The notes under the pieces were generated by a model that was given only the letters and a program-made list of their open reading frames with translations, was not told where the DNA came from and did no database searches. This document shows, one piece after another, positions 45,166-58,140 of a DNA stretch of 64,000 nt. The stretch is from Galeruca laticollis (taxonomy: Eukaryota > Arthropoda > Insecta > Coleoptera > Chrysomelidae), in the NCBI GenBank assembly GCA_963921935.1, contig OY998177.1, positions 6,475,754 to 6,539,753 of the forward strand, in the 5' to 3' direction. The translations under genes were made by a program, and so were the position numbers. Numbering within the stretch: position 1 is the first letter of the stretch; each line of letters opens with the position of its first letter.

Positions 45166-48100
45166 AGCATTATCTCTTCTTCTCATTTCCATTTACCCTT
45201 TCAGTAGTCGGATAGGGGTTCTGGTCTTTCTTCTGTATCTTGTCATCTTCCTCATTTCATCTCAAGCTTTTTCTATTCTGGCGCTCAGATCCTTCAATTG
45301 GACTATCCTGCGTCTATATTTCTTCTTGTTAATCTATCGGCCTTCATTCTTTCGATGTGTCCATACCAGCTCAGTTGTTTCTTGTTTACATTATCTATTA
45401 TTGGTTCTTATTTTATACTTTTCTAATGTATTCGTTCTTAATCCTGTCGCATTTAGTTTTTCCCGCTATCCTTCTTCGGTATTCAATTTCCATTGCGTTT
45501 TTATTTATTTCATCTTTCCCCCCTGATTGTATAATTTTCTGCTGCATATGTTATAGTTGGTACTGCTATTACCTTATATATGTTCATTTTCACATCAACA
45601 TAAACATTTTTGTGTCCCCATATTTAGTGCGTGATAAAATTTTGTTGATTTATTTGTCCTGTTACTTATCTCTGCATCTAATTTACTGTCTTCTATTAGC
45701 ATACTTCCAATATATTCGTATGTCGTTACCCTTTATAAAGTATTATTCATATATTTTATTTATTCACTTTGGTCGTTTTGATTTTCATTTATTATCGTGA
45801 TTCAGGTTTTATTTATGTTGACCTCCATTTTCATTTTTCTATCTCCGCAGACCAGACGTTCATTAGTTTCTGAATATTATTTTTAGAATTCGCTATTAAA
45901 ACCACATCATCCGCTCATTTTACGGTTTCCATGTTTTGGTTCACTTTGTCTGTTTATGTTCTTAATTATTTTGTCCATAATAAGTATAAACATTAACAGG
46001 CTTAAACTGTCCCGTTGCTTAATTCCTCTGTCCATTATAAACTCCTCTGATGTCTGCCCTGCAATTTATATTGTAGCCCGTACTATATTAGAGCTTCTTA
46101 TTGCACCTCTGGATATTTTCAATTCCACTGGTATTGTCCATATTCATTTTCTAACAACCGTGTCATTTGCTGATTTCAAATCAATAAAAACCTGCAACAT
46201 TTCTTCCCCTTTCTCAAATGTTCTTTCTATTAAGTTTCGTACAATGTTTATATTATCATTGGTTGGTCTTTCCGGTCCAGAAGCTGCCTGTTCTTTTTCT
46301 AGTTTTAGTTTTATGTAGTATCTCAGTCTTTTCTCTAAAACTCTTGTATAGAGTTTGTAACTTGTTTGTGCCATGCATATTGTTCCTTTGTTCCTCTTTT
46401 TCATAGATAGTTATTATTATTTTGCCATTCCCTCTGTATCTTGTTTTTTCTCTCATGCTTTCTTGACCATTATCCACATCCAATCTATTCCTAGTTCTTC
46501 CAGCCATTTGATAAATTCTGATGCTATTCCCTCTCCTCTGCTTGATTTTTCTATTTTAATGTTCGGTATGGCTTCTTCTCTCGTTATTTCTTGTTGATAT
46601 ATCTCTGATTCTTCTGCCTTTGTATCTCCCATTTCTGGTATTGTGTGGAATTTGTCTACATAGTAGTATCTCCATGTGTCTAGTATCTATTTCACCCCTC
46701 TTTGTAGTTGTTTGTTTTTGTCTCTTATTGTCTTTATTTCCTGCTTTCCCTTAATCTTTGTATCTGTGTCCAAAATTTTCTGTTATTTGTCCTGTGTGCT
46801 TGTGTTATCTCCTCTCCAAATTATCACCAATCTTGTTTGTTCTCTTCCATTATTTCCATTTTTGAAGCGTTTCTCTTCCTATTGTATTCTCCATTATCTT
46901 CCATTGTCTTTGTATGGAGATATTTTTTCCATGCCGTTTTCTTTTCTCTCACAAGCTCCCTTATTTCCTCAGTCCGCCATTTCGTTCTTCTTATATTCTT
47001 CTTAAATTTTCTTCTCCTACATATTTTCTCTACTGAGGGTGTCAATTGTGCTGTCACTAATTTATGATTGGTTTCCGCTTGTACCTACTTATTTTCTTGT
47101 TTGTACTTATTGTATAGTTTTTCCTAAACTTTGGGTATAAACAATACAGTCTATAAGACTACTGGCATTTCTCTCTTCTGCAACAAAATTGTATTTTCCA
47201 CCCATCTTTGGATACGACAACGTATTTCCGATTTTATAAAATTATTTCTTCTACATAAATCGATCATCTATATCTCGTTTCTGTTCATTGATGGTTCTCC
47301 GTAAATTCTCATGCATCACATTCACCTATTTTTATCGTTACCTACTCTGCTGTTCCAATCTCCAATAATTATTGTTGATTCGTTTTGTTCTCTTGCCTCC
47401 TCTAGTTTTCTTCGAAGATTTCTGTGAAATTACAGTATATATTCTTCAGTTATTCCTTCCACTGGATCATATATTTGTATAATATTTATTATGTCCCTTA
47501 TGTCGTTTATTACTTTTCCGCCCAAACTACCTAATATGCGAGAAAAGTATTGGTTTACCCACAAAAAAGTTGAAATTTCGAAAAATATTTTTTAGTTATC
47601 TTTACGGTTTTTATCAAGAACAACACGACAAAATGGGTTTTAGAAAAAAAATCCTGTGTGTATGTCGTCGTCGTCGTCATCGTCGTTGTCGTCGGCCACT
47701 TTTCGTTACATGTCTTGTTAGCACGATACAGCCTCCGGAGTGCAACAAATCACCAATTTTATGATTGAATATTGTTCAGGACAGATCAACCCTATTGCTT
47801 TTCAGCTCACAGTAGTCAGTACAACGGATGCTATAGTACTCTAAGTTTTGTAATTTTTGGAGAAATTTTCAGTTTGTTAGCACGATATAGCCTCCGGAGT
47901 ATATACAAGTGACCAATTTTATGATTGGATATGATTCAGGGTGCCTCAAAGACGAACCCTATTGAGAGTCAGCTCACTAAAGTCAGTACAACAAGTGCTA
48001 TGGTACTTGAGGTACCAAATTTTTGTCAGTTTTGGAGAATTTTCAGTTTGTTAGCACGATACAGCCTCCAGCGTGTATACAAGTGACCCATTTTATGATT

Positions 48101-50345
48101 GAATGTTGTTCAGGGCGTATTATAGATGAAACTTATTGATATTTAGCACACCAGAGCTAGTACAACGGGTGCTATGGTACCTGAAGTGTCACATTTTTGT
48201 CCTTTTTGGAGAAATTTCGGGTTTAGTACGATACAGCCTCCAGAGTGTATACAAGTGGCCAATTTCATAATTGGATGTTTTTTAAGGAGTCTCATTCAAG
48301 GTGTCTCACAGATGTACCATATTGATTTTTAGGTGAATATAGCGAGTACAGCGGGTCCTATAAATCCAGATATACTGCATTTTTGGTTACTTTTGGAGAA
48401 ATTTCGGTTTGTTAACACGATGCATCCCACAAAGTGTATACAAATGACAATTTTAGGATAGAATATTAATCAGGGCATCTCACAGATGCGGAAAAGTTAG
48501 TTTTAATGTTTAAAACCGTTTATTTTTAACGATACCGTTAAGATTCTTCTATCCACGGTTCATATTTTATTGAGTTTTTGTTCATTTCTTCTATAACAAG
48601 TATTCCGACACCCTTTTTACCCTTTGTTCTTGTAGTACTCTTGAGTAATATAATATGTGATTGTCTTTTATCTTCTTATGTCCTATTCCTTTTTTGCTTG
48701 TTTTCGCTGTAATTTATTATATTCCATTTCTTCGGTTATTTCTATACATTTTCCTGTTAATGTATTTATATTCCATATCGCTGCTGATATCCCCTTCTGT
48801 TTCTGATCAATTTCTAGTTTTGTTGATGCTATTCTTTTGATTCTTGTTTCATTTTCGTTTGATCTATCTGTATTGTTTCCATTTTGTGTTTTACACTGCT
48901 TTCTGTTTTTCACCTGTTTATTTTCAAAGTTTTTTCGCTTTTACCTCTTTTATCACCTTTCTTCTCTCCATCACTAGTATCTTTTAGGTCCCTGCATTTG
49001 TGTTTAGCATGTTTTTCTGTTGGCTGTTCATTGATCGAGTACAGTATTTTATGTCCTATTTATTTGTTTGAATTCATCCTTTTTCTATTGCATTTTCCCT
49101 CTTCGTTACTCCGACCCGTTTTAGTATCGTCTATAAGTTTTTTAAAGAATGTGAATGTTTCCCAATTTTTTGGATTTGCTACAATTCTTTCTGTGTTTCA
49201 GGTGATATATCGGTTACCTTCGTTTTACCCCCATTTCTTCGAATTTCTCGAAATTTTGTTGTTTTTGTTATGAGCTTCTCCTGTCATACACATATTAATA
49301 ATTTGTCATTGCTCATGTATGCATTTTTCCCATTTTATTTAGCCCGTTCCATGTGTGGTATTAGTGCTTTTCTATTGCTCGGGGTCTGTCTAGAATAATC
49401 TACATTCATGCAGATATTGCTGACCCTCAATTTCCTTATCGATCTCAATGTTTTCATTTTCTTGTCCCATTTTATTAGCTTCATTAGTACTGGCATCTTT
49501 CTATTTGTTTGAAAGGATCCTGTTTTTCTCATATCCGTGACATCAACACTCAAGTCCACCTTTGTTCCTACTTTTCTCAAAATACTATCAATATTTTCTT
49601 TGATTTGGCCTGTGTTTTCATCTTCTTTGTCTTGTATCCCTTGAATTATTATATTATTGCTTTTTAGCTCTCCCTCTCTAACATTTCTATTATTTCTTCA
49701 TATGATCTCATCTGCTGCTGGATTTTTTGATACTCTTCTCTCAGTTTCTCATTTTCTTTACTGCTCTTCTCAATTTAGTTCCCAATGTTGGCCATTTTCT
49801 CCGTAAGAAACTTGAGCATTTCCCTTATTTCCTCTATTTCTCCCATCTCTCCAGCTTAACTTTATCGGTTTTGTGTCAAGTGAACGCTATCGCCGATGGT
49901 TTACACAGTTCTTCCACCGACACCTACACGAGCTAACTTTCCTGATAATTTTGTCCTTCTTAAAAATCCCTCTGTTGTTTATTAATTCGTATAAATATGA
50001 GCTATTATATAAAGATCTTCTAGTAAGTTTTGGTATTAATATTTTTATTAATCCTAGTTTTTACTTCTATGCTGATTTGCTAGGTAATTTAGACTTGGTT
50101 TTACTTTTTCAATAATTCAACAGTTTAAATTGTATAAAAGTATATACTCTGACTTTCTTAGTACTCATTTCATTTATTATCTGTTGTCCTTTCACCGGCA
50201 TTATCTTGACACTTATACAATCCCTACTAGTTAATGTAATTAATGTTTAAAAATTTGGTTCTTTCTGAAATTTGATAATTGCGGACGGAGTCTCAACCAA
50301 GTTTATTCACTTTTCTTCAAAGACCATTCTGACGATGATATTTAG
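45166..50345 (-). mobile_element. APE-type LINE 2, heavily decayed, inserted in a MITE
   Basis: RT pieces: ADDVVLIANSKNNIQKLMNV (about 45850-45915), IQVFIDLKSANDTVV-like (46144-46200), QAASGPERPTNDNINIVRNL (about 46270), YKLYTRVLEKRLRYYI (46340). Upstream pieces are WRTEEIRELVREKKTAWKKY (about 46940), IGDWNSRVGN on the minus strand near 47345 (endonuclease core), AAIWNINTLTGK (48760) and coiled-coil-like frames at 49335-49580. Related to LINE 1 but much older. It contains a tandem-repeat element at 47515-48535. Confidence 0.78.
47515..48535 (+). mobile_element. non-autonomous element with internal tandem repeats, copy 2
   Basis: Inverted relative to copy 1 (14800-15545). It begins TATTACTTTTCCGCCCAAAC, passes an imperfect CGT triplet run (47662-47694), then repeats a unit marked TTAGCACGATACAGCCTCC at about 47718, 47876, 48053, 48224 and 48409 (spacing 156-185 bp). 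It ends with GATGCGGAAAAGTTAGTTTT and AAACCGTTTATTTTTAACG. Units are 70-90 percent alike by eye. Confidence 0.7.
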
Positions 50346-50349
50346 TAAT

Positions 50350-50420
50350 ATCCAAACAATTGTCAATTTTTTAGAATTTCTATAATGTTTTTAATATATT
50401 GTTGAATTATTCAGAAACAG
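50350..50420. mobile_element. MITE family B, right half
   Basis: AATTGTCAATTTTTTAGAAT, ATATTGTTGAATTATTCAG and AAACAG continue the hairpin begun at 45080-45165. Confidence 0.7.
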
Positions 50421-51639
50421 AATTAATTAGATGGATACTTTTGATTATAGATTAGATTTTCATCTAGGAGGTTGTATATGCACTTCGATCAAAAAGGATT
50501 TACTAAGCTTAAGCTTAAAACTTCCGTAACTCATTTAATTTTGGAGAGAGAAAAAAGTTCACAGACCTTTCTTATGTACAATTTAAATCACTTTTTTGTC
50601 TAACTTTTACCGTTTTTTTGCAGGGGGTTGCAGGCAGTAAAACCTTTACACATTGTTATTGTATCATTGAAACTACATTATATTAAAAATGCAAAGTTGT
50701 GAAAAACTTTTATTTCAAACCTTCCTTGACTGGACTATATAGAAAGCAAAATGAAGCATGGTTTCGAGTTAAAATGAGTAACTTATGCTTGGATTAACCT
50801 TCCGAAATATTTTACAACATAATGTAACTCAAGCTTGAAGTTCTGGCAGCAGCTGAATATTACAAATCTGGTGACCTATAAACCCTTATTACTGGTAGAA
50901 TAATCAAATCCAATAAATGAGAAAACACTATGTCAAAGGCTATCATTGTGAACGAATTTCTGGCCAAAAACCAAACAAAAACCACCGTATGCTACTGATA
51001 TGGATCGGGTCGACCTTAATTACGATTTTAAAGCACTTATTTATAGTTGAAAGAAGACGTAGCGAATTAGCGACGGGAACTGAAATCGTTTTCTGAAGAG
51101 ATTATTAAAAAATGTATTATTAGTTGGTGTGAGTGTACAATTGAGGAAGGGCCCTGTTTTAGGGGCCTTAAAATAAATTTAGATGAATATTATGTTTTTT
51201 GGTCCATTCCTGATGCATTATTGACACTGCATTATTATTTGACGGGCCTAAAAAATACTAACGTTTCTACGAATATAGTATATATAGAGGTTATCTGACC
51301 AATATTATCGGAAATGGCCGTTTGTCTCTTGGGTACAGGACAAACTAACTGGTCACCAGTCCCTTGGCTATTACTGTGTGTATCGAAAAAGGGGGTAAAA
51401 TCGATGCCCCAAGATAAGGAAATTCGCAGAGATGTTAGTGCAAGGGTGAAGATTAGGAAGACAAACATTTACATTACCAATTATGTACAAAATAGATATT
51501 TATGAGTACTTTCAATTATATGGTATGTTTTGGACACTATTTATCTATTTTAATGAAATGATAATGGAATTTGTTGTTAGAAAGAATATAGAAAAATATT
51601 ATGTCATTTGATCAAACATTAAATGGCTAAAACTAAGAT
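50421..51639. other. non-coding, nothing recognised
   Basis: No domain or structured repeat seen. Short frames only. Confidence 0.4.
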
Positions 51640-52166
51640 TTCTAATATAGAAAGCTCGATTATCTCTCACGCAGATGACACAGTATTATTATTTAATGAT
51701 AACTTAAGGCTCTTAGTCACGAAAAAAGCAGATACTGGAATGTCAAAAGTTAAATCTTAGTTAGATCTCAAAAATTATCCTCAAATGTCTCAAAGCCTTC
51801 TTATATTGCCTTTTTCTTGACCGACCTGATAATACCAAACCTAAAATAGATAATATGAATCTTGAAAACGATGAATAAAGTAATTGTAAATATTTGAGTA
51901 TCACGATTGATAAAAATCTTAAATGGAGCTACCATGTAACAAATCTAGAAAATAAATTGCAATGGTTTATAAGTAAATTCAATGAACTATGGAAATACAT
52001 GAACCGCTGGTTGCTGCTAATGATTTACCAATCATTAGTGATGTAATTAGATGTGGAATTTTATTGTGGGAATGTTTATATACAGTCCAACCATTGAATA
52101 TAATTCAAAATTACATAATAATGAGAATGATTAGACAAAACAGAAGGTACTCGACAACTTCACTTG
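51640..52166 (+). pseudogene. LINE 3 RT and C-terminal fragment, 5' of transposon
   Basis: SHADDTVLLFND (51667-51702) is the RT catalytic box of a jockey/R1-like LINE. Then come many stops, an intact-looking stretch ISDVIRCGILLWECLYTV (52035-52085) and MIRQNRRYSTTSLV at the transposon border. Continues at 54935-55385. Confidence 0.7.
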
Positions 52167-52168
52167 TA

Positions 52169-54932
52169 CATCGGGTGATCAGTTACGGGTAGCGACCGGC
52201 CATATCTCATAAGATATTGGTCGTATAGATTTAGAAAAAAAAATTCATGACAAAAGTCACCAAGAGAAATTGCATAAAATTATTTTCGAGTTTGTCAAAC
52301 GTCCGCTAGAGGCCGTAACAACCAACACTAAGTAGAAAAATGGGATTGTTTATAGAATTTTGCGTAATGAAAGTATGTCGATATTCATATTTACTGACTA
52401 TTCACCTAAACTTTTTGACTAAAATGTTTTGTTCTATCTATCAAAATAAAGCCGAAGGGGGGGTTCAATTGTTTTCTTAAACAAACCAAGAGTTCTTCCG
52501 TTTCACTTGACGGATTTTAACAAATTTGGGCTCATATGAAAGCGCATAATTTACACTACAAAACGATCACTTGGTTTTGACTTTTTGGGCAAATTTTTGA
52601 GTTTTTTTCAAAAAAAAACAAATGTGATGGCATATTCATTTTCACATATTTCAAAAGAGGATACGTTTTTCTAAAAATTAATGAAAAAAAAACTAATCAT
52701 CTACCTTGTTTTGAACCGTTGATATTGAACAAAATATAATTTTATTACATTAAAAATGGCACGCCACTGCTTTTCATCAAAATAAAAAGCATTTTCGTAA
52801 TCACTTATTAGTTGCTAATAAAAAGAATCCCTTGACTTTTTTTCGTTAAACGAACGGTTTTGGATTGAAAAAATAAGATAGGTTTACATATTGTTTAATC
52901 ACGCTGATATTCATTTTGACAGTTCCTGCTATTAACATCTAATTTATTGTTATGTAAAAAGTATTTTCACAACAAATCATGCCTTTCACGAATGAAGCCT
53001 TTGATATGTTGAGAATTTATTTTCAATGTTTTGAAAATGCGGCGATTACTTCTAGGCATTATGCACTGCGTTATCCCCGCTGAAGACGGCATTCGAGAAA
53101 GGTTTCTCGTCGTTTAGCCTTACGTTTAAGGCAACATAGCCAAGTGCAACCAACTCCAACTTTGAGAAGAAATCGTAGAGTAAGAAGAGAAGATAACATT
53201 ATAAATGTGCTGGCTTATATCCATGCAGACACCCATTTAAGCATAAGAGAGATCTCCAGATATTTAGGAATATGCTATGGCTCAGTGCAAAAAATATTAA
53301 TGGATTTTAAAATGCATCCGTATCACGTCGTGATTCATCAATCCTTAAATGAGACTGACTTTGAACGTAGGCTCGATTACTGCTACTGGCTTAGAGATTT
53401 CATTAGGGAAAACCGTCATATTTTCTCACACATATTGTGGACAGATGAAGCATCTTTTTGCTTTAATGCCAGGGTAAATCTTAATAACATGCATTACTGG
53501 TCGGACACTAATCCACACTACTTACGTGAAGATTATCAGCAAGGTCGATGGAGCGTCAACGTCTGGCGCGGTGTTATTAATGGTGCTATTATCGGTCCGC
53601 ACATATTTAACGGCAATCTAACCGGTGACATGTATTTGCACTTTTTATTGAAAGATTTACCAGGACTCTTAGAAAATAAGCCTTCAGAAGTAAGAAGAAA
53701 CATGTGGTTTCAACAAGACGGATGCCCGGCACATTATTCTCGAAATGTGCAAGATTTTTTGAACAGGCATTTTCCCTACCGTTGGATTGGTAGAGGCAGT
53801 CTATTTTTCTGGCAACCACGATCCCCCGATTTAACCTGCCTTGATTTTTATATGTGGGGCCGAATAAAGGATTTGGTATATAAAACTCGACCAACTACTC
53901 GAGAGGACATGATGGTCCGAATTCAAAACGCCATAAATGATATATCAATAGCGGACATTGAGGCAGCTGTCAACTCCACCCAGAAAAGATTGGACCAGTG
54001 CATTCGAAATAATGGACAACATTTTGAACATTTACGACAAAACTATTAATTTATTTTTAACGATTATTTTCAAAGTTCTGTGTTCTTGTTTTTAGTGTTA
54101 TTGCTCTTGTTATTGTTGGACAGTTTTATTAAGATTTTTTTTTCCAAATATGTAAATTAGTATGTTTCGAGATATGGGCGACCCATGTAAATTTATTTGA
54201 TTTTTTTATTCTAAAACCGTTTGTCTAACGAGAAAAGTCAAAAGGTTCTAATAAGTTAGTACGAAAATGATTTTAATTTTGACAAAAAGCAGTGGCGTGC
54301 CATTTTTTAATGTATTAAAATTATATTTTGTTAAATATCAATGGTGCATAAAAAGATAGATGATTGATTTTTTTCAATAAATTTTAGAAAAATGTATCCT
54401 CTTTTAAAGTATGTAAAAATGAATATACCATCACATTTGTTTTTTTGCAAAAAACTTAAAAAATTTTGCTACCATTTCAGTTAACTCCATCTAGCGGCGA
54501 AGACGAAAGTCAAAAAGTCAAAACTAAGTAAGCGTTTTGTAGTGTAAATTATGCTCTTCCATATGAGCCCAAATTTGTTAAAATCGGTCAAGCGAAACGG
54601 GAGAAATCATGGTTTGTTTAAAAAACAATTGAACTGTCCCCATCGCTTTATTTTGATATATAGAATAAAACATTTCAGTCAAAAAGTGTAGGTGAATAGT
54701 CAGTAAATATGAAAATAATATCATCGATATACTTTCATTAGGCAAAGTTCTATAAAAATCCCATTTTTCTACTTAATGTTAGTTGTTACGCCCTCCTGCG
54801 GACGTTTGACAAACTCGAAAATAATTTCCAGCAATTTCCCTTGGCGACTTTTATTATGAATTTTTTTTCTTTATCTATACGACCAATATCTTATGAGATA
54901 TGGCCGCTCGCTACCCATAATTGATCACCCGG
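52169..54932 (+). mobile_element. mariner-superfamily DNA transposon with ~700-bp inverted repeats
   Basis: 2764 bp flanked by TA (52167-52168 and 54933-54934). Inverted ends start CATCGGGTGATCA on the left and CCGGGTGATCA on the right, and run inward through TATCTCATAAGATATTGGTCG, GTTTGTCAAACGTCCGC-like words, TTGTAGTGTAAATTATGC, and GGCACGCCACTGCTTTTC to about 52895 / 54190. Gene and arms fill the whole element. It sits within LINE 3; removing it joins CACTTG-TA-CAATTGAGAC. Confidence 0.9.
52979..54049 (+). pseudogene. transposase, D-41-D spacing, one in-frame stop
   Basis: Translated from the ATG at 52979 (MPFTNEAFDMLRIYFQC), the frame runs 356 codons to 54049 with a single TGA at 53081-53083, residue 35. 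The rest is unbroken. The helix-turn-helix part ends with LSIREISRYLGICYGSVQKI (residues about 83-102). Catalytic residues: first Asp in ILWTDEASF (about residue 160), second in WFQQDGCPAHY (about 246), third in CLDFYMWG, 41 residues after the second. The C-terminus RLDQCIRNNGQHFEHL matches the family end. CGA-to-TGA by one transition would explain the stop. The enzyme class does cut-and-paste transposition into TA. Confidence 0.92.
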
Positions 54933-54934
54933 TA

Positions 54935-55385
54935 CAATTGAGACATTCCCGGTACAATTGAGACAATCTAAATGGTTTCTCATATTATGTATCTTTTATT
55001 TTAGAACACCCAGCCTAAAACTAACTACATTATAAAACCATAACACATGCCAAGGAAATTATTATAGGACCCCATTTGTTATCAGGGATACTAGCTAAAT
55101 ATTTGTAACAAGTGTGGCACCAAAAATCTACAACTCACTTCCCATCCATACCATAAATATAAAAAAAAATTAAACCTTTTCGAAACAATGCAAAAAGTTT
55201 CTTGGAAGTAATTTCAATTCGAAAATATCAGTTTTATAATTATTGTTGCTTTCATTCTTTTATTGCCTTTCTTCTTGATTTATAATATATTTTGTAATAT
55301 TTTTAGTGCCCTCAATTGCAATTTGGGCATTAATAGGTACGATATTTGTAGACAATAGTTAGTTAGATATTCAATAAAGTCAGAT
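54935..55385 (+). pseudogene. LINE 3 tail, 3' of transposon
   Basis: Fragments such as SVAPKIYNSLPIHTINIKK (55110-55165) are the usual C-terminal end of jockey/R1-like ORF2 proteins, followed by an AATAAAG-containing tail (about 55372). Near the transposon edge the words CGGTACAATTGAGACA are duplicated in tandem (54930-54966). Confidence 0.65.
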
Positions 55386-55389
55386 AAAT

Positions 55390-55795
55390 ATTAACACAAA
55401 TTCTTTTTTTTTTCTCATTTTTGCACACTCAGGTGTCAGCACCTAGGAGATAATTTCCGAAGGAGTTCAGGTATTTTGTTAATTATTACTGTAAATTGTT
55501 ATTATTATTATTATTATATTTTGTGATTAAAAAAACTTGTGCATTTTTGGTTAAGAAAGTATAAAAGTACTTCAAGTTGCAGTCAGGTAGATTTTCGCTT
55601 CTTGGAGAAAACAGAATAACAACGCCAACCCTCAAAATAAAACCACAGAGCAAGACTAGTCCTTCAGAATCTATATCATTTGCATGTCACTGATGTTGCC
55701 TGAGTTCTACGGTTTTATTGAAAATAATCACTATCCTGTTGCCGACATTCAACCAAATTTTAGCATAAATACAAAAAACTATTCATAGATTTGAT
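55390..55795. other. non-coding, nothing recognised
   Basis: AT-rich, short ATT triplet run at about 55499-55518; no gene seen. Confidence 0.4.
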
Positions 55796-55799
55796 GAGT

Positions 55800-56240
55800 A
55801 TAATCATAAAAATTGGTCCAACGAACAAGTTCAATGTTCCAATGAAAACGACAGAATTGATGTATGAACATTTTCATTATGAATATTAACGTGTACATTA
55901 AACGCATTTGGTAACTCTTTCACTGTAATAATTAACTCCTACATAGTGACAATGGTTGTCAATCATAAGTAGATGAAAATCTTCCTTTAATTTAATGCAT
56001 ACAATTATTCATTGTATAAAAAATATAATAAATTTTTTGACTTGATGCATCAGATGATTGCGTTATGATCGCTCATACATTGATTCGATGACTATGGTTC
56101 CATAAATAGATAAACGCAGTTCATTGAATAAATGAAGCCTATTTTTTGATATGATAAACCAAATTTCGACACAGAAATCACCAGTACATTATTTCAATGA
56201 TTGCTTTGTTCATCCCTAGAATTTCCTTGCAACCAATCTC
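55800..56240 (-). repeat. dispersed repeat C, reverse copy without MITE
   Basis: Reversed, it follows 20240-20820: TTGGTCCAACGAAC, GTGTACATTAAACGCATTTG, TGACAATGGTTGTCAATCAT, GATCGCTCATACATTGATTC, AAATTTCGACACAG. It lacks the 168-bp MITE present there. Confidence 0.7.
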
Positions 56241-56244
56241 AGTT

Positions 56245-57780
56245 TGTAGTTACTCAAAATTCTATATCCGGTTTTAATGCCCACAATATTGATTATAATA
56301 TGATTTTATGTAATATTCAAATCCGAAAATGCCATAAAAATAAACAATTTCGCGAGAGTTTGTGGTTAAACTAAATAAAAACAATAATATCACAAGAAAA
56401 GACGTTTATGAAATTCAAGAGTGCGTTAATAAATATTTACTAGATCCTATGTAGCATGCGTTCAAATCTTTTGCCATTTCAAAAATTGAGTAATTGAAAA
56501 AAGTATTGAATTTAATGAATTTTGTTCTTTAATAGTACCATATAGGGACCGTTTTCAGCATATTTCCAGTGATTATCTGTTATTCGAATAAAAAAGGCAG
56601 GATTACTTAAACGATCTACAAGAATTAACAATAAATAGCGGGGTTACTGGAATGCTTACAAACATGAAGTGACCGAAAGTAAGTTTTTATATAATAGTAA
56701 TACTACATTTATTTTTATTGCCCGAATGATGATAATGTACAAGAACTCAAAGCCAATTCCAATTTCCATCCCCCTTTATTCTTTCCCACTACTGGCTGAT
56801 GCAACTTTTGATAAACATTAAAAGGGTTCCTTTTATCTGAGAATATTGATGAAAAAAATTCTTACTCAATATTATAGAATGTTATTTTGGAATATAGTTA
56901 CATTATCCAATATTTTTCCACAGACAGTCTCAATGCTATTGTTTTGTGGGCTACGAACGGATATCTTGTACCCACGAGTAAGAGTGTCACCAAAGACATC
57001 AACAAAAAAAATATGTGACCCAAGAATCTTCTATGTTTTTGGGAAAAAGTTACCAGGCTGTGGAAGTCTCATTTACAACTTTTTTGTTGCTGGTTGGCGA
57101 TGACATGTCCTCCATAGAGAAATAAACATATTAAGAGAGTGTTCGTTCCCGTATAAACAGCTGGCATCGCGTCGATCTCAGCGCACCCCTTGCGGTTGTC
57201 AAATTTGGTAGTTTGGATTATGGGTAGGTAAATTTTACAGTGTCTTAAAATTGTTCATTATATAATTATATCATTCCAAAAACTGAAATTATATTTAATT
57301 TTTTGTAATGAAATAATTATAATACACAATTGTGTGACAAATAATTTTGGTAATAAATAATAAAACGGCATACAGGTCTGGAACAAAAAAGAAATTAAAC
57401 GCAGTACATTAAGTTACCGAAAAAATATCTTTGTTTGATAGTCCTTTCACCATCATCCTTTTATTATTTAATAAGGGGACACAAACTTTCAGGAGTCGAG
57501 AGAATACGTATGATTTATGTTCTCGACAGGTGAACCAATCAAAATATATATGACCTTTTGCCAAGCGTTCAGTTTTTTCAGTAATATTTTTTACATAACC
57601 TAATAGTGGTAAAATATGATAACAAAGTCATGCAGTATTGAAATAAATTTGACTTCTCTATGTAGATAAATCAATGTGTTTTCTTTGAAGGGAGTGAACC
57701 TATGGTGAATGTTTCTTTCCACGGATAATACAGTACTTTGATTATTGTCAGACGGAAATTTGAAAAATGTTTTGTTCTTT
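56245..57780. other. non-coding, nothing firmly recognised
   Basis: AT-rich except for a small GC-richer patch at 57140-57210. No frame with a domain was seen. Confidence 0.4.
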
Positions 57781-57784
57781 ACCT

Positions 57785-58140
57785 AACAAACCAAACGCCA
57801 TCGGAAAACATACGGCCGCCAGTCGGCACGCACGGTACTATGGTGGCTGAAGTAGCCATGATCTGGACCTCCGTCGGCCCAGTTCGGATATACCGTTCCT
57901 AATGTACAAAGAATCGGCTTTTACTCGGCAACTTAACGGCAAACCGAGAGCGGCTGTTATGTTTTCGGGCCGGAAGTGGCTATTCCTCAGACACTCGCTA
58001 CCGGGAGACCATATTTCGTGCCAAAACTGATCCGCAAGATGTTTTGCTGGCAATATTCAACTCCGGGCCGCGTTCGGTTAGCAAGCCGTAAAGTGGTACC
58101 AAATCACTCGCGTTTAAACTTCGCGCCGCATCATTTGACG
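57785..58140. repeat. GC-rich block rich in CGGC/GCCG
   Basis: Markedly higher GC than anything around it, with many CGGC, GCCG and CCGG words. It could be a CpG-rich promoter of a host gene or a GC-rich transposon. A second such block is at 60005-60300. No coding homology recognised. Confidence 0.4.

Noticed and set aside
47718..48440. Regularly spaced repeats that could suggest a CRISPR array
   Set aside because: The repeated unit is 155-185 bp with diverged copies, there are no short identical repeats with unique spacers, and the genome is eukaryotic.
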